Source of the DNA: Chloroflexota bacterium
Lineage (GTDB): Bacteria; Chloroflexota; Dehalococcoidia; Lucifugimonadales; Lucifugimonadaceae
Assembly (NCBI GenBank): GCA_002703265.1
Contig: NZTZ01000022.1
Coordinates: 4,661-11,236 of the forward strand
Direction of reading: 5' to 3'
DNA: 6,576 nucleotides
Made by a program: the position numbers and the translations under genes. The notes under the pieces were generated by a model. That model did no database searches and was not told where the DNA came from. It saw only the letters and a program-made list of their open reading frames with translations. The stretch's first letter is position 1. Each line of letters starts with the position of its first letter. Below, piece after piece: positions 1-6,576 of the stretch.

Positions 1-3000
1 GCCTGGTCTTATGGAGAAGTAACAAAACCCGAAACAATAAACTACAGAACACTAAGACCTGAAAAAGACGGTTTGTTTTGTGAAAAAATATTTGGTCCTA
101 CTAAAGATTGGGAATGTTACTGTGGAAAGTATAAAAAAATAAGATACAAAGGTGTTATTTGTGACAGATGTGGTGTTGAAGTTACAAGGGCTAAGGTCCG
201 AAGAGAAAGAATGGGGCACATCAAGCTTGCTGCTCCGGTTGCTCATATATGGTTTTCAAAAAGCACTCCATCAAGATTAGGATTACTACTTGATGTATCA
301 CCTAAAAATCTAGAAAGAGTTCTATATTTTGCACAATACATAGTTACATCTATCAACAATGATGAAAAATTAGATGCGATCAACTTTTTCAAACAAGATA
401 TGGAACAAAAAATTGAAGATCTAAAGAAAAAGTTAGATCAAATTATAGAATCTAAAGAGTTTGAGAAAGAACTAGAAATACTTGAAGTAAAAGTAAAAAA
501 ATCTGAACTTAAAGATCCTGAAAAACTTGAATCATTGCTTAGGTCAAAGTACGAAGAACTAATTGAAGAAGAGCAAGATATTCTAGAGACTAGAATTGAA
601 GAACTGGAAGCTCTAGATGTTATGCAACTTTTGACAGAAGCTAAGTATAGAGAATATAGAGACAAATATGGTCCTGTTTTTGTAGCAGAAATGGGAGCTG
701 AAGCTATTCTTAAGATTTTGAAGGAGTTTGACTTAGAAAAAGCTACTGAATCTCTAATTGATGAGATCAGACAAACATCTGGTCAAAGAAGAAAAAAAGC
801 TATAAAGAGACTAAGGGTTATTGAAAGCTTCAAACAAAGTGGAAATAAGCCAGAATGGATGGTCTTAACAATTTTGCCCGTTCTCCCTCCTGAATTACAT
901 CCAATGGTTCAATTAGATGGTGGAAGATTTGCAACATCAGACCTTAACGATTTATACAGAAGAGTTATCAATAGAAATAATAGACTAAAACATCTTCTAG
1001 ACTTACAAGCTCCTGAAATTATTATAAGAAATGAAAAAAGAATGCTTCAAGAAGCAGTTGATGCTCTTATCGATAATGGTAGACGAGGTAGACCTATACT
1101 AGGATCTCACAATCATAAATTGAAATCTCTAACAGATTTACTAAGAGGTAAACAAGGAAGATTTAGACAAAACTTACTTGGTAAAAGAGTAGATTACTCT
1201 GGACGATCTGTAATTATTTCAGGCCCCCAGCTAAAGCTATATGAATGTGGCCTGCCTAAAAAAATGGCATTAGAGTTATTTAAGCCATTTGTTATGAATT
1301 CTTTAGTGGTCAAAGGTTACGCTCACAACATTAAGTCTGCTAAAAGATTGGCAGAAAGATCTCAGCCTGAAATTTGGGATATTTTGGAAGAAGTAATCAA
1401 AGACCACCCTGTTTTACTAAACAGGGCACCAACTCTTCATAGACTTGGAATACAAGCATTTCAACCTGTACTTGTAGAGGGTTCAGCGATTCAGCTTCAT
1501 CCTCTTGTATGTACAGCTTTCAATGCTGACTTTGATGGAGATCAAATGGCGGTTCATGTTCCTTTGTCAAAAGAATCTGTGTTAGAAGCAAAAAAAATAA
1601 TGCTATCAACAAACAATATGTTGGCTCCTAGATCAGGAGAACCAATTGTGGCTCCTAACTTAGATATGGTTCTAGGAATTTACTATCTAACAGGTATGGA
1701 TGAAAAAGAGGAAAAAGATAAGATATCAACATTTGATTCAAGAGAATCTGCTATTTTTGCTCACGAAGTTGAAAATTTAACTTTAAGAGAACCAATAAAG
1801 CTAAAAATAAATGATGAGTATGTTGAAACAACAGTTGGTAGATTACTATGGCATGAAATTATTCCAGAAGAGCTAGGATTTAGAAACCAACAGTTTACAA
1901 AATCTTTAATCGAAGATCTTGTTGCAGACTGTTATGGTCTTTTAGGCAAAGATGTTACCACAGTAGTGCTTGATGATATCAAGGACATAGGTTTTAAATA
2001 TGCCACGGTTTCTGGAACAACTATTGCGATCAAGGATATTGTTACTCCTCCTCAAAAACAATCTTTGCTTTCTTCAGCTGACCAAAAAATCAGAAAATTA
2101 GACGAGCAATATATGGAAGGTATGATCACACAAGCAGAAAGATACCAAAGTTCTATAAATGTATGGGAAGATGTTTCAAAAAAAATGGAATCTGCTGTTT
2201 CAGATTCTCTTCCAAATTATGCTGGAATATACTCAATGGCTGACTCAGGAGCTAAAGGAAACCTAGCACAGATTAAGCAAATGGCTGGTATGAGAGGCTT
2301 AATGTCAGATCCTAAAGGTAGAATTATTGAATTGCCTATTAGATCTTCATTTGCAGAAGGACTAAGTGTTATGGAATACTTTATTTCTACTCATGGAGCT
2401 AGAAAAGGTCTAGCTGATACAGCTCTAAGAACAGCTGACTCAGGTTATTTAACTAGACGTTTAGCCGACGTTGCACAAGACTTGATAATAAATACTGTTG
2501 ATGATGAAAATGCTGTAGGCATTAGAATTAAAGCCGATGATGATAATATGGGCTCAAGTCTTGCAGACAGAATTGTTAGTAGATTCCCTTCAATTCCAGT
2601 AACACATCCTGAAACAGGAGAGATTATTGTAGATACTGACACTATAATTTCCCCTGCTCTTGCTAAAGAAATAGAAGCCTTAGGTATTGACGAAGTATGG
2701 TGCTATTCACCTCTTTCATCAACTGCCAAAAAAGGTATCTCACAAAAATGTTATGGAGCATCTCTAGCCACTGGAGAACCTTCTATGATGGGAGAGGCTG
2801 TTGGAATTATTGCTGCTCAGTCTATTGGAGAGCCAGGTACTCAATTGACTATGAGAACTTTCCACACAGGTGGTATAGCAGGATTAGACATTACATCAGG
2901 TTTACCAAGGGTTATTGAGCTTTTTGAAGCAAGAATTCCAAAGGGAGTTTCGATACTTTCTGAAATTTCAGGAAATGTTAAGTTAGGTAATGTAGGTGAA

Positions 3001-4083
3001 CTAAGAGTTGTTAGGATTTCTAATACTGAAAAAAATTCTGTAACAACTCAAATTCCTGACACACACCGAGCAATTGTAAAAACCGGACAAAGAATAGGTG
3101 TAGGAGAAACTATTATTTCTATAAAGAAATCATTAGTTTCAAAATTAAAAAAACAAGATGATTTTGAAGAAATATCGAAAGATGTTGTTGCTCCTTATGA
3201 AGGAATAGTTAGTGTATCTAAAAATGAGATAACAATCACTTGGGAAGATGAAAACGAAAGAGAATATGCAATCCCTGCTGCATCTGAACTGCTAGTATCA
3301 GATGGACAAAAGATTGAAGCTGGAGATCCAATAACATCTGGTCCTAAAAATCCACATGAAATATTAAGGATTCAAGGTGTAGAAGAAGTTCAAACTTACT
3401 TAGTTAACGAAGTTCAAGCAGTTTACAGGTCTCAAGGTGTTCATATACATGATAAGCATATTGAAGTTATATTGAAACAAATGCTTAGAAAGGTAAGAAT
3501 TGAAAATGCTGGAGACACAGGTTTGCTACCAGGAGAGCTTATTGATAAGTTTGATTTTGAAGAACTAAACAGCGCTATGCTCAATGAAAACAAGGAAACA
3601 GCTGAAGCTATACCTGTTCTTCTTGGAGTAACAAGAGCGTCTTTAGTTACAGATTCTTTCTTGGCTGCAGCTAGTTTCCAAGAAACAGCTAGAGTGTTAA
3701 CTGAAGCAGCTGTAAATGGATCAGTTGATCAATTATCTGGATTAAAGGAAAATGTTATCATCGGAAGATTGATTCCTGCTAGAATGGATCAGTCTCCTGA
3801 GGGTCTAGAATTATTAGGAATTGATAAAGATAGCATTTCGTCAGAAGGCACAGGGCTAACAGGAATGACAGAGGCACCTGCAACTTTTGAAGAAGCATTA
3901 GCTGCTATTGCTGGTGATGAGGAAGGAAATGGTAATAAAGATTCTGACTCAACTGAAGATTTATTAAATTTATTAAATCTAGATACAGAAGAAAATAGCG
4001 ATGAAAATGAATCTGAAGAAATAGATTTAGATAACATGCTAAATCTGGATGAAGATTCAGATACTGAAGAAGAAAAAGAATAA
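1..4083 (+). CDS. rpoC: DNA-directed RNA polymerase subunit beta' (5' end outside window)
   Basis: This is the beta' subunit of RNA polymerase, which carries the catalytic Mg-binding aspartates and clamp. The frame is open from base 1 and already reads conserved RpoC sequence ([20 protein letters not shown]), so the true start lies upstream, probably only about 15-25 codons; the TTG at 73 is internal. The window holds 1360 residues. In window numbering, zinc site 1 is intact (Cys39, 41, 54, 57). A charged coiled-coil insertion spans about 117-209. The clamp and switch region ([12 protein letters not shown]) lies near 390-400, and NADFDGDQ starts at 508. The trigger helix MRTFH is at 951-955, with no E. 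coli-type insertion after it. The C-terminal GVTRASL and [13 protein letters not shown] segments are present. Oddly, zinc site 2 is degraded: Asp835, Ser907 and Ser914 replace cysteines and only Cys917 remains. The last 56 residues form an acidic tail (25 Asp/Glu). It ends in tandem stops TAA TAG just before a tRNA. rpoB would be expected upstream. The identification is certain. Confidence 0.99.
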   Translation, partial: AWSYGEVTKPETINYRTLRPEKDGLFCEKIFGPTKDWECYCGKYKKIRYKGVICDRCGVEVTRAKVRRERMGHIKLAAPVAHIWFSKSTPSRLGLLLDVSPKNLERVLYFAQYIVTSINNDEKLDAINFFKQDMEQKIEDLKKKLDQIIESKEFEKELEILEVKVKKSELKDPEKLESLLRSKYEELIEEEQDILETRIEELEALDVMQLLTEAKYREYRDKYGPVFVAEMGAEAILKILKEFDLEKATESLIDEIRQTSGQRRKKAIKRLRVIESFKQSGNKPEWMVLTILPVLPPELHPMVQLDGGRFATSDLNDLYRRVINRNNRLKHLLDLQAPEIIIRNEKRMLQEAVDALIDNGRRGRPILGSHNHKLKSLTDLLRGKQGRFRQNLLGKRVDYSGRSVIISGPQLKLYECGLPKKMALELFKPFVMNSLVVKGYAHNIKSAKRLAERSQPEIWDILEEVIKDHPVLLNRAPTLHRLGIQAFQPVLVEGSAIQLHPLVCTAFNADFDGDQMAVHVPLSKESVLEAKKIMLSTNNMLAPRSGEPIVAPNLDMVLGIYYLTGMDEKEEKDKISTFDSRESAIFAHEVENLTLREPIKLKINDEYVETTVGRLLWHEIIPEELGFRNQQFTKSLIEDLVADCYGLLGKDVTTVVLDDIKDIGFKYATVSGTTIAIKDIVTPPQKQSLLSSADQKIRKLDEQYMEGMITQAERYQSSINVWEDVSKKMESAVSDSLPNYAGIYSMADSGAKGNLAQIKQMAGMRGLMSDPKGRIIELPIRSSFAEGLSVMEYFISTHGARKGLADTALRTADSGYLTRRLADVAQDLIINTVDDENAVGIRIKADDDNMGSSLADRIVSRFPSIPVTHPETGEIIVDTDTIISPALAKEIEALGIDEVWCYSPLSSTAKKGISQKCYGASLATGEPSMMGEAVGIIAAQSIGEPGTQLTMRTFHTGGIAGLDITSGLPRVIELFEARIPKGVSILSEISGNVKLGNVGELRVVRISNTEKNSVTTQIPDTHRAIVKTGQRIGVGETIISIKKSLVSKLKKQDDFEEISKDVVAPYEGIVSVSKNEITITWEDENEREYAIPAASELLVSDGQKIEAGDPITSGPKNPHEILRIQGVEEVQTYLVNEVQAVYRSQGVHIHDKHIEVILKQMLRKVRIENAGDTGLLPGELIDKFDFEELNSAMLNENKETAEAIPVLLGVTRASLVTDSFLAAASFQETARVLTEAAVNGSVDQLSGLKENVIIGRLIPARMDQSPEGLELLGIDKDSISSEGTGLTGMTEAPATFEEALAAIAGDEEGNGNKDSDSTEDLLNLLNLDTEENSDENESEEIDLDNMLNLDEDSDTEEEKE
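2503..2751 (+). other. Degenerate second zinc-binding site region of RpoC
   Basis: In most bacterial beta' subunits four cysteines bind a zinc ion here: one after the AQD segment (DCGT) and three in a C-x6-C-x2-C block ending in CYG. I aligned this protein without gaps to the E. coli and B. subtilis sequences as I remember them. The first cysteine falls on Asp (2503-2505), the second on Ser (2719-2721) and the third on Ser (2740-2742). Only the fourth is kept (Cys, 2749-2751). Flanking blocks such as DEVW, KCYG and LATG match well, so misalignment is unlikely. A separate Cys at 2701-2703 sits six residues before the second site position and is not an obvious replacement. Confidence 0.85.
3913..4080 (+). 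other. Acidic C-terminal tail of RpoC with repeated LNLD motif
   Basis: After the last conserved RpoC block and a linker, the protein ends in 56 residues of which 25 are Asp or Glu and only two are Lys. Two similar hydrophobic islands sit in this acidic stretch, LNLLNLD and DNMLNLD, each followed by an acidic run. The tail is predicted to be disordered. In E. coli the beta' C-terminal tail contacts omega, so a protein-binding role is possible, but nothing here proves it. Confidence 0.7.
3961..3978 (+). repeat. Perfect 9-bp tandem duplication in the rpoC tail
   Basis: TTATTAAAT occurs twice in direct succession and encodes Leu-Leu-Asn twice. It is in frame and lies in the poorly conserved acidic tail. 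Replication slippage is the simplest origin. Confidence 0.85.
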
Positions 4084-4092
4084 TAGTTTTTT

Positions 4093-4169
4093 GGGCGGTT
4101 AGCTCAGCTGGCTAGAGCGCGTCGTTGACATCGACGAGGTCACAGGTTCAAGTCCTGTATCGCCCACCA
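4093..4169 (+). tRNA. tRNA-Val (anticodon GAC), CCA encoded
   Basis: The full cloverleaf can be folded by hand. The acceptor stem GGGCGGT (4093-4099) pairs with ATCGCCC (4159-4165), with one G-U wobble. The D stem is GCTC/GAGC (4102-4105, 4115-4118). The anticodon stem is a perfect CGTCG/CGACG (4120-4124, 4132-4136), with loop TTGACAT placing anticodon GAC at 4127-4129. The variable loop is short, and the T arm is ACAGG-TTCAAGT-CCTGT. The discriminator is A4166 and CCA is encoded at 4167-4169. GAC reads the valine codons GUC and GUU; GUU is common in the neighbouring genes. It begins nine bases after the rpoC TAA, with no terminator between, so it is probably processed at least partly from the rpoC transcript. 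Confidence 0.97.
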
Positions 4170-4178
4170 GTATAAAAT

Positions 4179-4250
4179 TAGGTATTTTTGATTGTTTATG
4201 ATTGCTGTATATTAGGATATCCACAATAAATACCTACAAATTCTTTTTTT
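4179..4250 (+). terminator. Probable intrinsic terminator after tRNA-Val
   Basis: A perfect 9-bp inverted repeat, TAGGTATTT (4179-4187) and AAATACCTA (4228-4236), extends inward by five more pairs (ATTGT 4191-4195 with ACAAT 4223-4227) across a three-base bulge. A run TTCTTTTTTT follows at 4241-4250, four bases after the stem. The stem is AT-rich and the loop long, so it is weaker than a classical terminator. It is nevertheless the only good candidate to end the rpoC-tRNA transcript. The loop includes the palindrome GGATATCC (4215-4222). Confidence 0.55.
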
Positions 4251-4260
4251 ATAGTTATTT

Positions 4261-4268
4261 AGAGAGGA
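4261..4268 (+). promoter_or_regulatory. Ribosome binding site of the small membrane gene
   Basis: AGAGAGGA lies just before the ATG at 4272, with AGGA ending three bases upstream of it. The spacing is a little short. The site supports this otherwise easily missed small gene and fixes its start. Confidence 0.6.
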
Positions 4269-4271
4269 ATA

Positions 4272-4451
4272 ATGAATCCTGTAGTAAAAAAAATAATAAT
4301 TAGAGCTATATTTTGGATTGTATATAGTTATGTTCTATATATTGCCATAATTGATAGTTGGTGGCTTTGGGTTGTGTTAGTTTCTCCTCTAATATTCTAT
4401 ATTTTTTATTATGAAGACTTGCCTAAAGCTATAAAAATAAAAAAGAAATAA
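4272..4451 (+). CDS. Small membrane protein of 59 residues, two predicted helices
   Basis: I do not recognise this protein. It reads MNPVVKKIIIRAIF at the N-terminus and ends in KAIKIKKK. Two hydrophobic segments are clear, roughly residues 12-27 and 30-47, separated only by a short turn (IIDSW) and rich in Tyr, Trp and Ile. Positive charges at both ends predict a hairpin with both termini in the cytoplasm. A purine-rich ribosome site precedes the ATG. The next gene starts 28 bases after the stop with no terminator between, so the two are likely co-transcribed. A partner or regulator of a membrane process is possible, but no function can be assigned. The coding call rests on the ribosome site, the amphipathic layout and the gene spacing. 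Confidence 0.65.
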   Translation: MNPVVKKIIIRAIFWIVYSYVLYIAIIDSWWLWVVLVSPLIFYIFYYEDLPKAIKIKKK

Positions 4452-4468
4452 TCCTAACCTAAGTAAAT

Positions 4469-4473
4469 AGGAG
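4469..4473 (+). promoter_or_regulatory. Ribosome binding site of the HAD gene
   Basis: AGGAG sits six bases before the ATG at 4480. This is the best Shine-Dalgarno match in the window and decides the start. Confidence 0.8.
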
Positions 4474-4479
4474 TAAATT

Positions 4480-5202
4480 ATGACTAAAAGCCCTATAGAA
4501 AATGTCAAAACACTAACCTTTGATATATTTGGAACTGTACTTGACCTTGCGGGTAGCCTCATACCGCCTTTGGATAATCTATTAAAAGAATGTGGTAATA
4601 CAGAAAACTTAAAAGGTTCTGATGTTTGGGCTCAATGGAGACTAAGACAACGTATTGAACAATACCAAGATAATTTATATATGCTTGGGCACAGTGGTTA
4701 CTTGGCTGTAAAAAGACGAGCCTTAATATATAGTCTAAAAAACTTAAAGGTTGAATTTACTTATAAACAAATAGATCAATTCATGGAGGCATATCAGTAT
4801 CTATCTCCATTCCCGGATGCAATTGAAGGATTGAACAGATTAAATGAAAAATATGATCTTGTAATGCTTTCAAATGGGGAACAGAGTTACTTAGAACATT
4901 TAGCTAAAAATCAAATTAAGTTTGATTTTCATTCAATTTTATCTGCAGAAACAGTTGGACAATTTAAACCTCATCCTGCCGTGTATCGTTTTGCTGCTAA
5001 AAAGTTAAACCTTGAGCCCAGACAGATAATGATGGTAGCAGCACATTCTTTTGACACTTTAGGGGCAAGAATCAGTGGTTATAGAGGAGCATATGTTAAC
5101 AGATATGATCTACCATACGATGAATCTGAATTTTATGAATTATATATGCCTGATTACACAACCAAAAACTTTCCGGAATTGTGTGATTTACTCGGTGTCT
5201 AA
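4480..5202 (+). CDS. HAD-superfamily hydrolase, haloacid dehalogenase type II-like
   Basis: This 240-residue protein has the length and motif order of type II (L-2) haloacid dehalogenases. Those enzymes hydrolyse the carbon-halogen bond of short 2-haloacids through an aspartyl ester intermediate. Motif I is FDIFGTVLD, with nucleophile Asp15 and Thr19. A Trp-Arg pair (Arg54) matches the substrate-carboxylate arginine of L-2-DEX. Motif II is LSNG (Ser131), motif III is KPHPAVY (Lys163, Tyr169), and motif IV is VAAHSFD (Asp192). Two positions differ from L-2-DEX as I remember it: its Ser175 is Ala187 here and its Asn177 is His189. VAAH-x-x-D versions are common among proteins merely annotated as type II, so dehalogenase activity is plausible but not shown; another small-molecule hydrolase is possible. 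There is no signal peptide, so it is cytoplasmic. It follows the small membrane gene by 28 bases. Confidence 0.88.
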   Translation: MTKSPIENVKTLTFDIFGTVLDLAGSLIPPLDNLLKECGNTENLKGSDVWAQWRLRQRIEQYQDNLYMLGHSGYLAVKRRALIYSLKNLKVEFTYKQIDQFMEAYQYLSPFPDAIEGLNRLNEKYDLVMLSNGEQSYLEHLAKNQIKFDFHSILSAETVGQFKPHPAVYRFAAKKLNLEPRQIMMVAAHSFDTLGARISGYRGAYVNRYDLPYDESEFYELYMPDYTTKNFPELCDLLGV

Positions 5203-5217
5203 AAATTATCAAATAAT

Positions 5218-5241
5218 AATACCTCTATAAACAAGAGTATT
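5218..5241. other. Weak hairpin between the HAD gene and the exported-protein gene
   Basis: AATACCTCT and AGAGTATT can form an 8-bp stem with one bulged C and a seven-base loop. No T run follows on the + strand. The A-rich bases before it would give a T-rich tail on the - strand, but no gene reads that way. It may be chance, a weak terminator or an mRNA-processing hairpin. A TAAAAT box (5252-5257) downstream could be a -10 element, but no convincing -35 is properly spaced. Confidence 0.25.
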
Positions 5242-5277
5242 GCAATTAGTGTAAAATCTAAGAAGAAAAATTATTTT

Positions 5278-6576
5278 ATGATGATTATAAAAAAGATCAT
5301 AACTGTAAATTTTATTTTATTATTTTTCCTGTTTTCCGGGATTAATACTGAAAGTAATATCTCTGCACAAATGCCTCCGTCAGGTGGTGACTTTTTATTT
5401 GAAGAATCTGAGTGTCGAAGTAACCCTGGAACAGGAGAAGTCTTCTGCGATGTTCACTTAGATACCAGCTATCAGTTAATGACACAGACTGTAGCTCCAG
5501 CAGAATTTTATGAAGGTCAAGGCGTATGGTTTCAAGGATGCAAGAACCCTGAGGAAGATTATGAAAATTTTGATTCAGTTTACATAGAAAACCATTATGC
5601 ATTAGAAGCTGGATCTGCGGGTATCTGGGGTCAGAAAGTTACTAACTTTTATAATATCGACCCAAAATCAAAGGTTACACATATTTTATTTAGAGGAAAC
5701 GTGCGGCAAGAACCAGGTAGACAATATATCAGATGTAAATACCAATTTTTTACTGTAAATTCTCCTTTAGTTCAGCCTGGAATGCCATATTACAATGCTC
5801 AGTGGGAAGCAGATAAAGAAACTCAAAGAATGTACGAAGAAGCTGAAAAAATTAGAAGAGAGGCAGATAGAGCAAGGGCTGAAGAAGAATTACTAAGAGC
5901 TAAACAAGAAGCTGAACTTGAACTACAAAGACAAGAAGAAGAAAGAAAAAGATTAGAAAAAGAAAAGGAACAAACAGGAATACAGAATTTATTTGAGCAG
6001 GTTGGACAAGGACCTGTAGCCGATATTTTTGGGGATACTTTCAGTTGGCAACCACCTTCACCTGATGAAGTTCCTGTTGGTCCATTTATCAACTTTAAAT
6101 TGATTTATAGTGATGACAGCTTAGAAAAGATGGACTGTATAGCTAAAGAAGTTGAGTTTGCAACTGGAATGAGCTACGAACAAGCATACATGGATTTTGC
6201 TTTCACTCTTGGAGTAAGACCACTTGAAGAACCTGATTTTTATTATGATGCTGTAACAAATTGTATGCAATTAAATTTCAGTAAATTACTAAGTGGAATT
6301 TGGGAAAATGTTGCTGCTTACCAAAATAGGCCTGACCTTAATATATTTTTAGATAAATGCGTGATACCACATCTTTCAGATACCTTAAACCTTAGAAGAA
6401 GCATAATCGTTGATGATTTAAATTCTGTTAAGGAAGGAAAAAGATCTCTTTCTAGAGAAGAAATGTTAGGTGCATATGATTGTTTGTATCATCATTTAGA
6501 AAATATATGGCCTCTTCCTCCTGGGTCAAATGTAAATCATTATCCAAATGGACAAGAAATGCTTGCTGACTATATA
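5278..6576 (+). CDS. Exported coiled-coil protein of unknown function (3' end outside window)
   Basis: I do not recognise this protein. The frame stays open from ATG 5278 to the window end, giving 433 residues without a stop. A second ATG follows at 5281. The ribosome site is weak (AAGAAGAA, 5260-5267). Residues 1-30 look like a Sec signal peptide: Lys at 5-6, a Leu/Phe-rich core, then NISA with likely cleavage before Gln31, and no lipobox. Residues about 38-165 form a domain with Cys46, 57, 88 and 153. Residues about 175-233 are a highly charged Glu/Arg/Lys/Gln helix, almost certainly a coiled coil or single alpha-helix. After a Pro-rich linker (near 258-269) a mostly helical domain holds Cys287, 329, 361 and 402. 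Four cysteines on each side of the coil suggest disulfides, consistent with export. A cell-envelope or extracellular structural or binding role is a guess. It may belong with the upstream genes (75-base gap) or have its own promoter. Confidence 0.85.
   Translation, partial: MMIIKKIITVNFILLFFLFSGINTESNISAQMPPSGGDFLFEESECRSNPGTGEVFCDVHLDTSYQLMTQTVAPAEFYEGQGVWFQGCKNPEEDYENFDSVYIENHYALEAGSAGIWGQKVTNFYNIDPKSKVTHILFRGNVRQEPGRQYIRCKYQFFTVNSPLVQPGMPYYNAQWEADKETQRMYEEAEKIRREADRARAEEELLRAKQEAELELQRQEEERKRLEKEKEQTGIQNLFEQVGQGPVADIFGDTFSWQPPSPDEVPVGPFINFKLIYSDDSLEKMDCIAKEVEFATGMSYEQAYMDFAFTLGVRPLEEPDFYYDAVTNCMQLNFSKLLSGIWENVAAYQNRPDLNIFLDKCVIPHLSDTLNLRRSIIVDDLNSVKEGKRSLSREEMLGAYDCLYHHLENIWPLPPGSNVNHYPNGQEMLADYI

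Noticed and set aside
73..75. TTG as the start codon of rpoC
   Set aside because: The same frame upstream to base 1 encodes conserved RpoC residues, so this Leu codon is internal and the gene simply enters from outside the window.
438..665. Antisense open frame, Ser-rich
   Set aside because: It lies opposite the charged coiled-coil part of rpoC. The Ser/Phe-rich composition is the reverse complement of Glu/Lys codons. No family resemblance.
2701..2703. Cys901 as a replacement zinc ligand in RpoC
   Set aside because: It aligns with a hydrophobic residue six positions before the lost cysteine, and two further ligands would still be missing.
2697..2918. Second + strand frame within rpoC
   Set aside because: It overlaps the most conserved part of rpoC (trigger-loop region) in another frame, with no sensible protein features.
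3789..4037. Antisense open frame opposite the rpoC acidic tail
   Set aside because: Its Ser/Leu-rich sequence is the mirror of Asp/Glu-rich codons, and it lacks independent support.
5218..5241. Terminator for the HAD gene
   Set aside because: The stem is short and bulged and no T run follows it on the + strand, so it is listed only as a weak hairpin.
5240..5257. Promoter TTGCAA / TAAAAT upstream of the exported-protein gene
   Set aside because: The two boxes are only six bases apart, far from the usual 16-18, and no other -35 candidate fits.
5342..6092. Two antisense open frames (5342-5602, 5823-6092)
   Set aside because: Both lie inside the exported-protein gene. The second is a Ser/Leu shadow of the Glu-rich coiled coil. 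The sense frame has a signal peptide and stays open for 433 codons.

Overview
This is an AT-rich bacterial chromosome segment, and every supported gene lies on the + strand. It opens inside rpoC (RNA polymerase beta' subunit). A tRNA-Val(GAC), a probable intrinsic terminator, a 59-residue two-helix membrane protein and a type II HAD-family hydrolase follow. The window ends inside an unrecognised exported protein with a charged coiled coil and eight cysteines. I saw no mobile element, CRISPR array, phage gene or pseudogene.

The organism can only be inferred. The core of RpoC is highly conserved. A long coiled-coil insertion follows the N-terminal zinc site, of the kind I recall from Chloroflexota and Actinobacteria. 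No insertion interrupts the trigger loop. Together with the low G+C, the AGA-dominated arginine codons and a haloacid-dehalogenase-like gene nearby, this fits an AT-rich Chloroflexota lineage such as marine SAR202/Dehalococcoidia. That is inference and was not tested with a tree.

Layout: 1-4083 rpoC, lacking only its extreme N-terminus; 4093-4169 tRNA-Val with encoded CCA, nine bases after the rpoC stop; 4179-4250 inverted repeat plus T tract, the first plausible transcription end after rpoC; 4272-4451 small membrane protein; 4480-5202 HAD hydrolase, probably co-transcribed with the small gene; 5203-5277 short gap with a weak hairpin; 5278 to the window end, exported coiled-coil protein, truncated by the window edge.

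The left part (rpoC plus tRNA) is core information-processing machinery, probably ending in one transcript. The right part is accessory, with no evident functional link to it. The most notable point is that RpoC appears to have lost three of the four cysteines of its second zinc-binding site while keeping the first site and the catalytic centre. It also carries a long acidic C-terminal tail with a repeated hydrophobic motif. I found no clearly new multi-gene system here.
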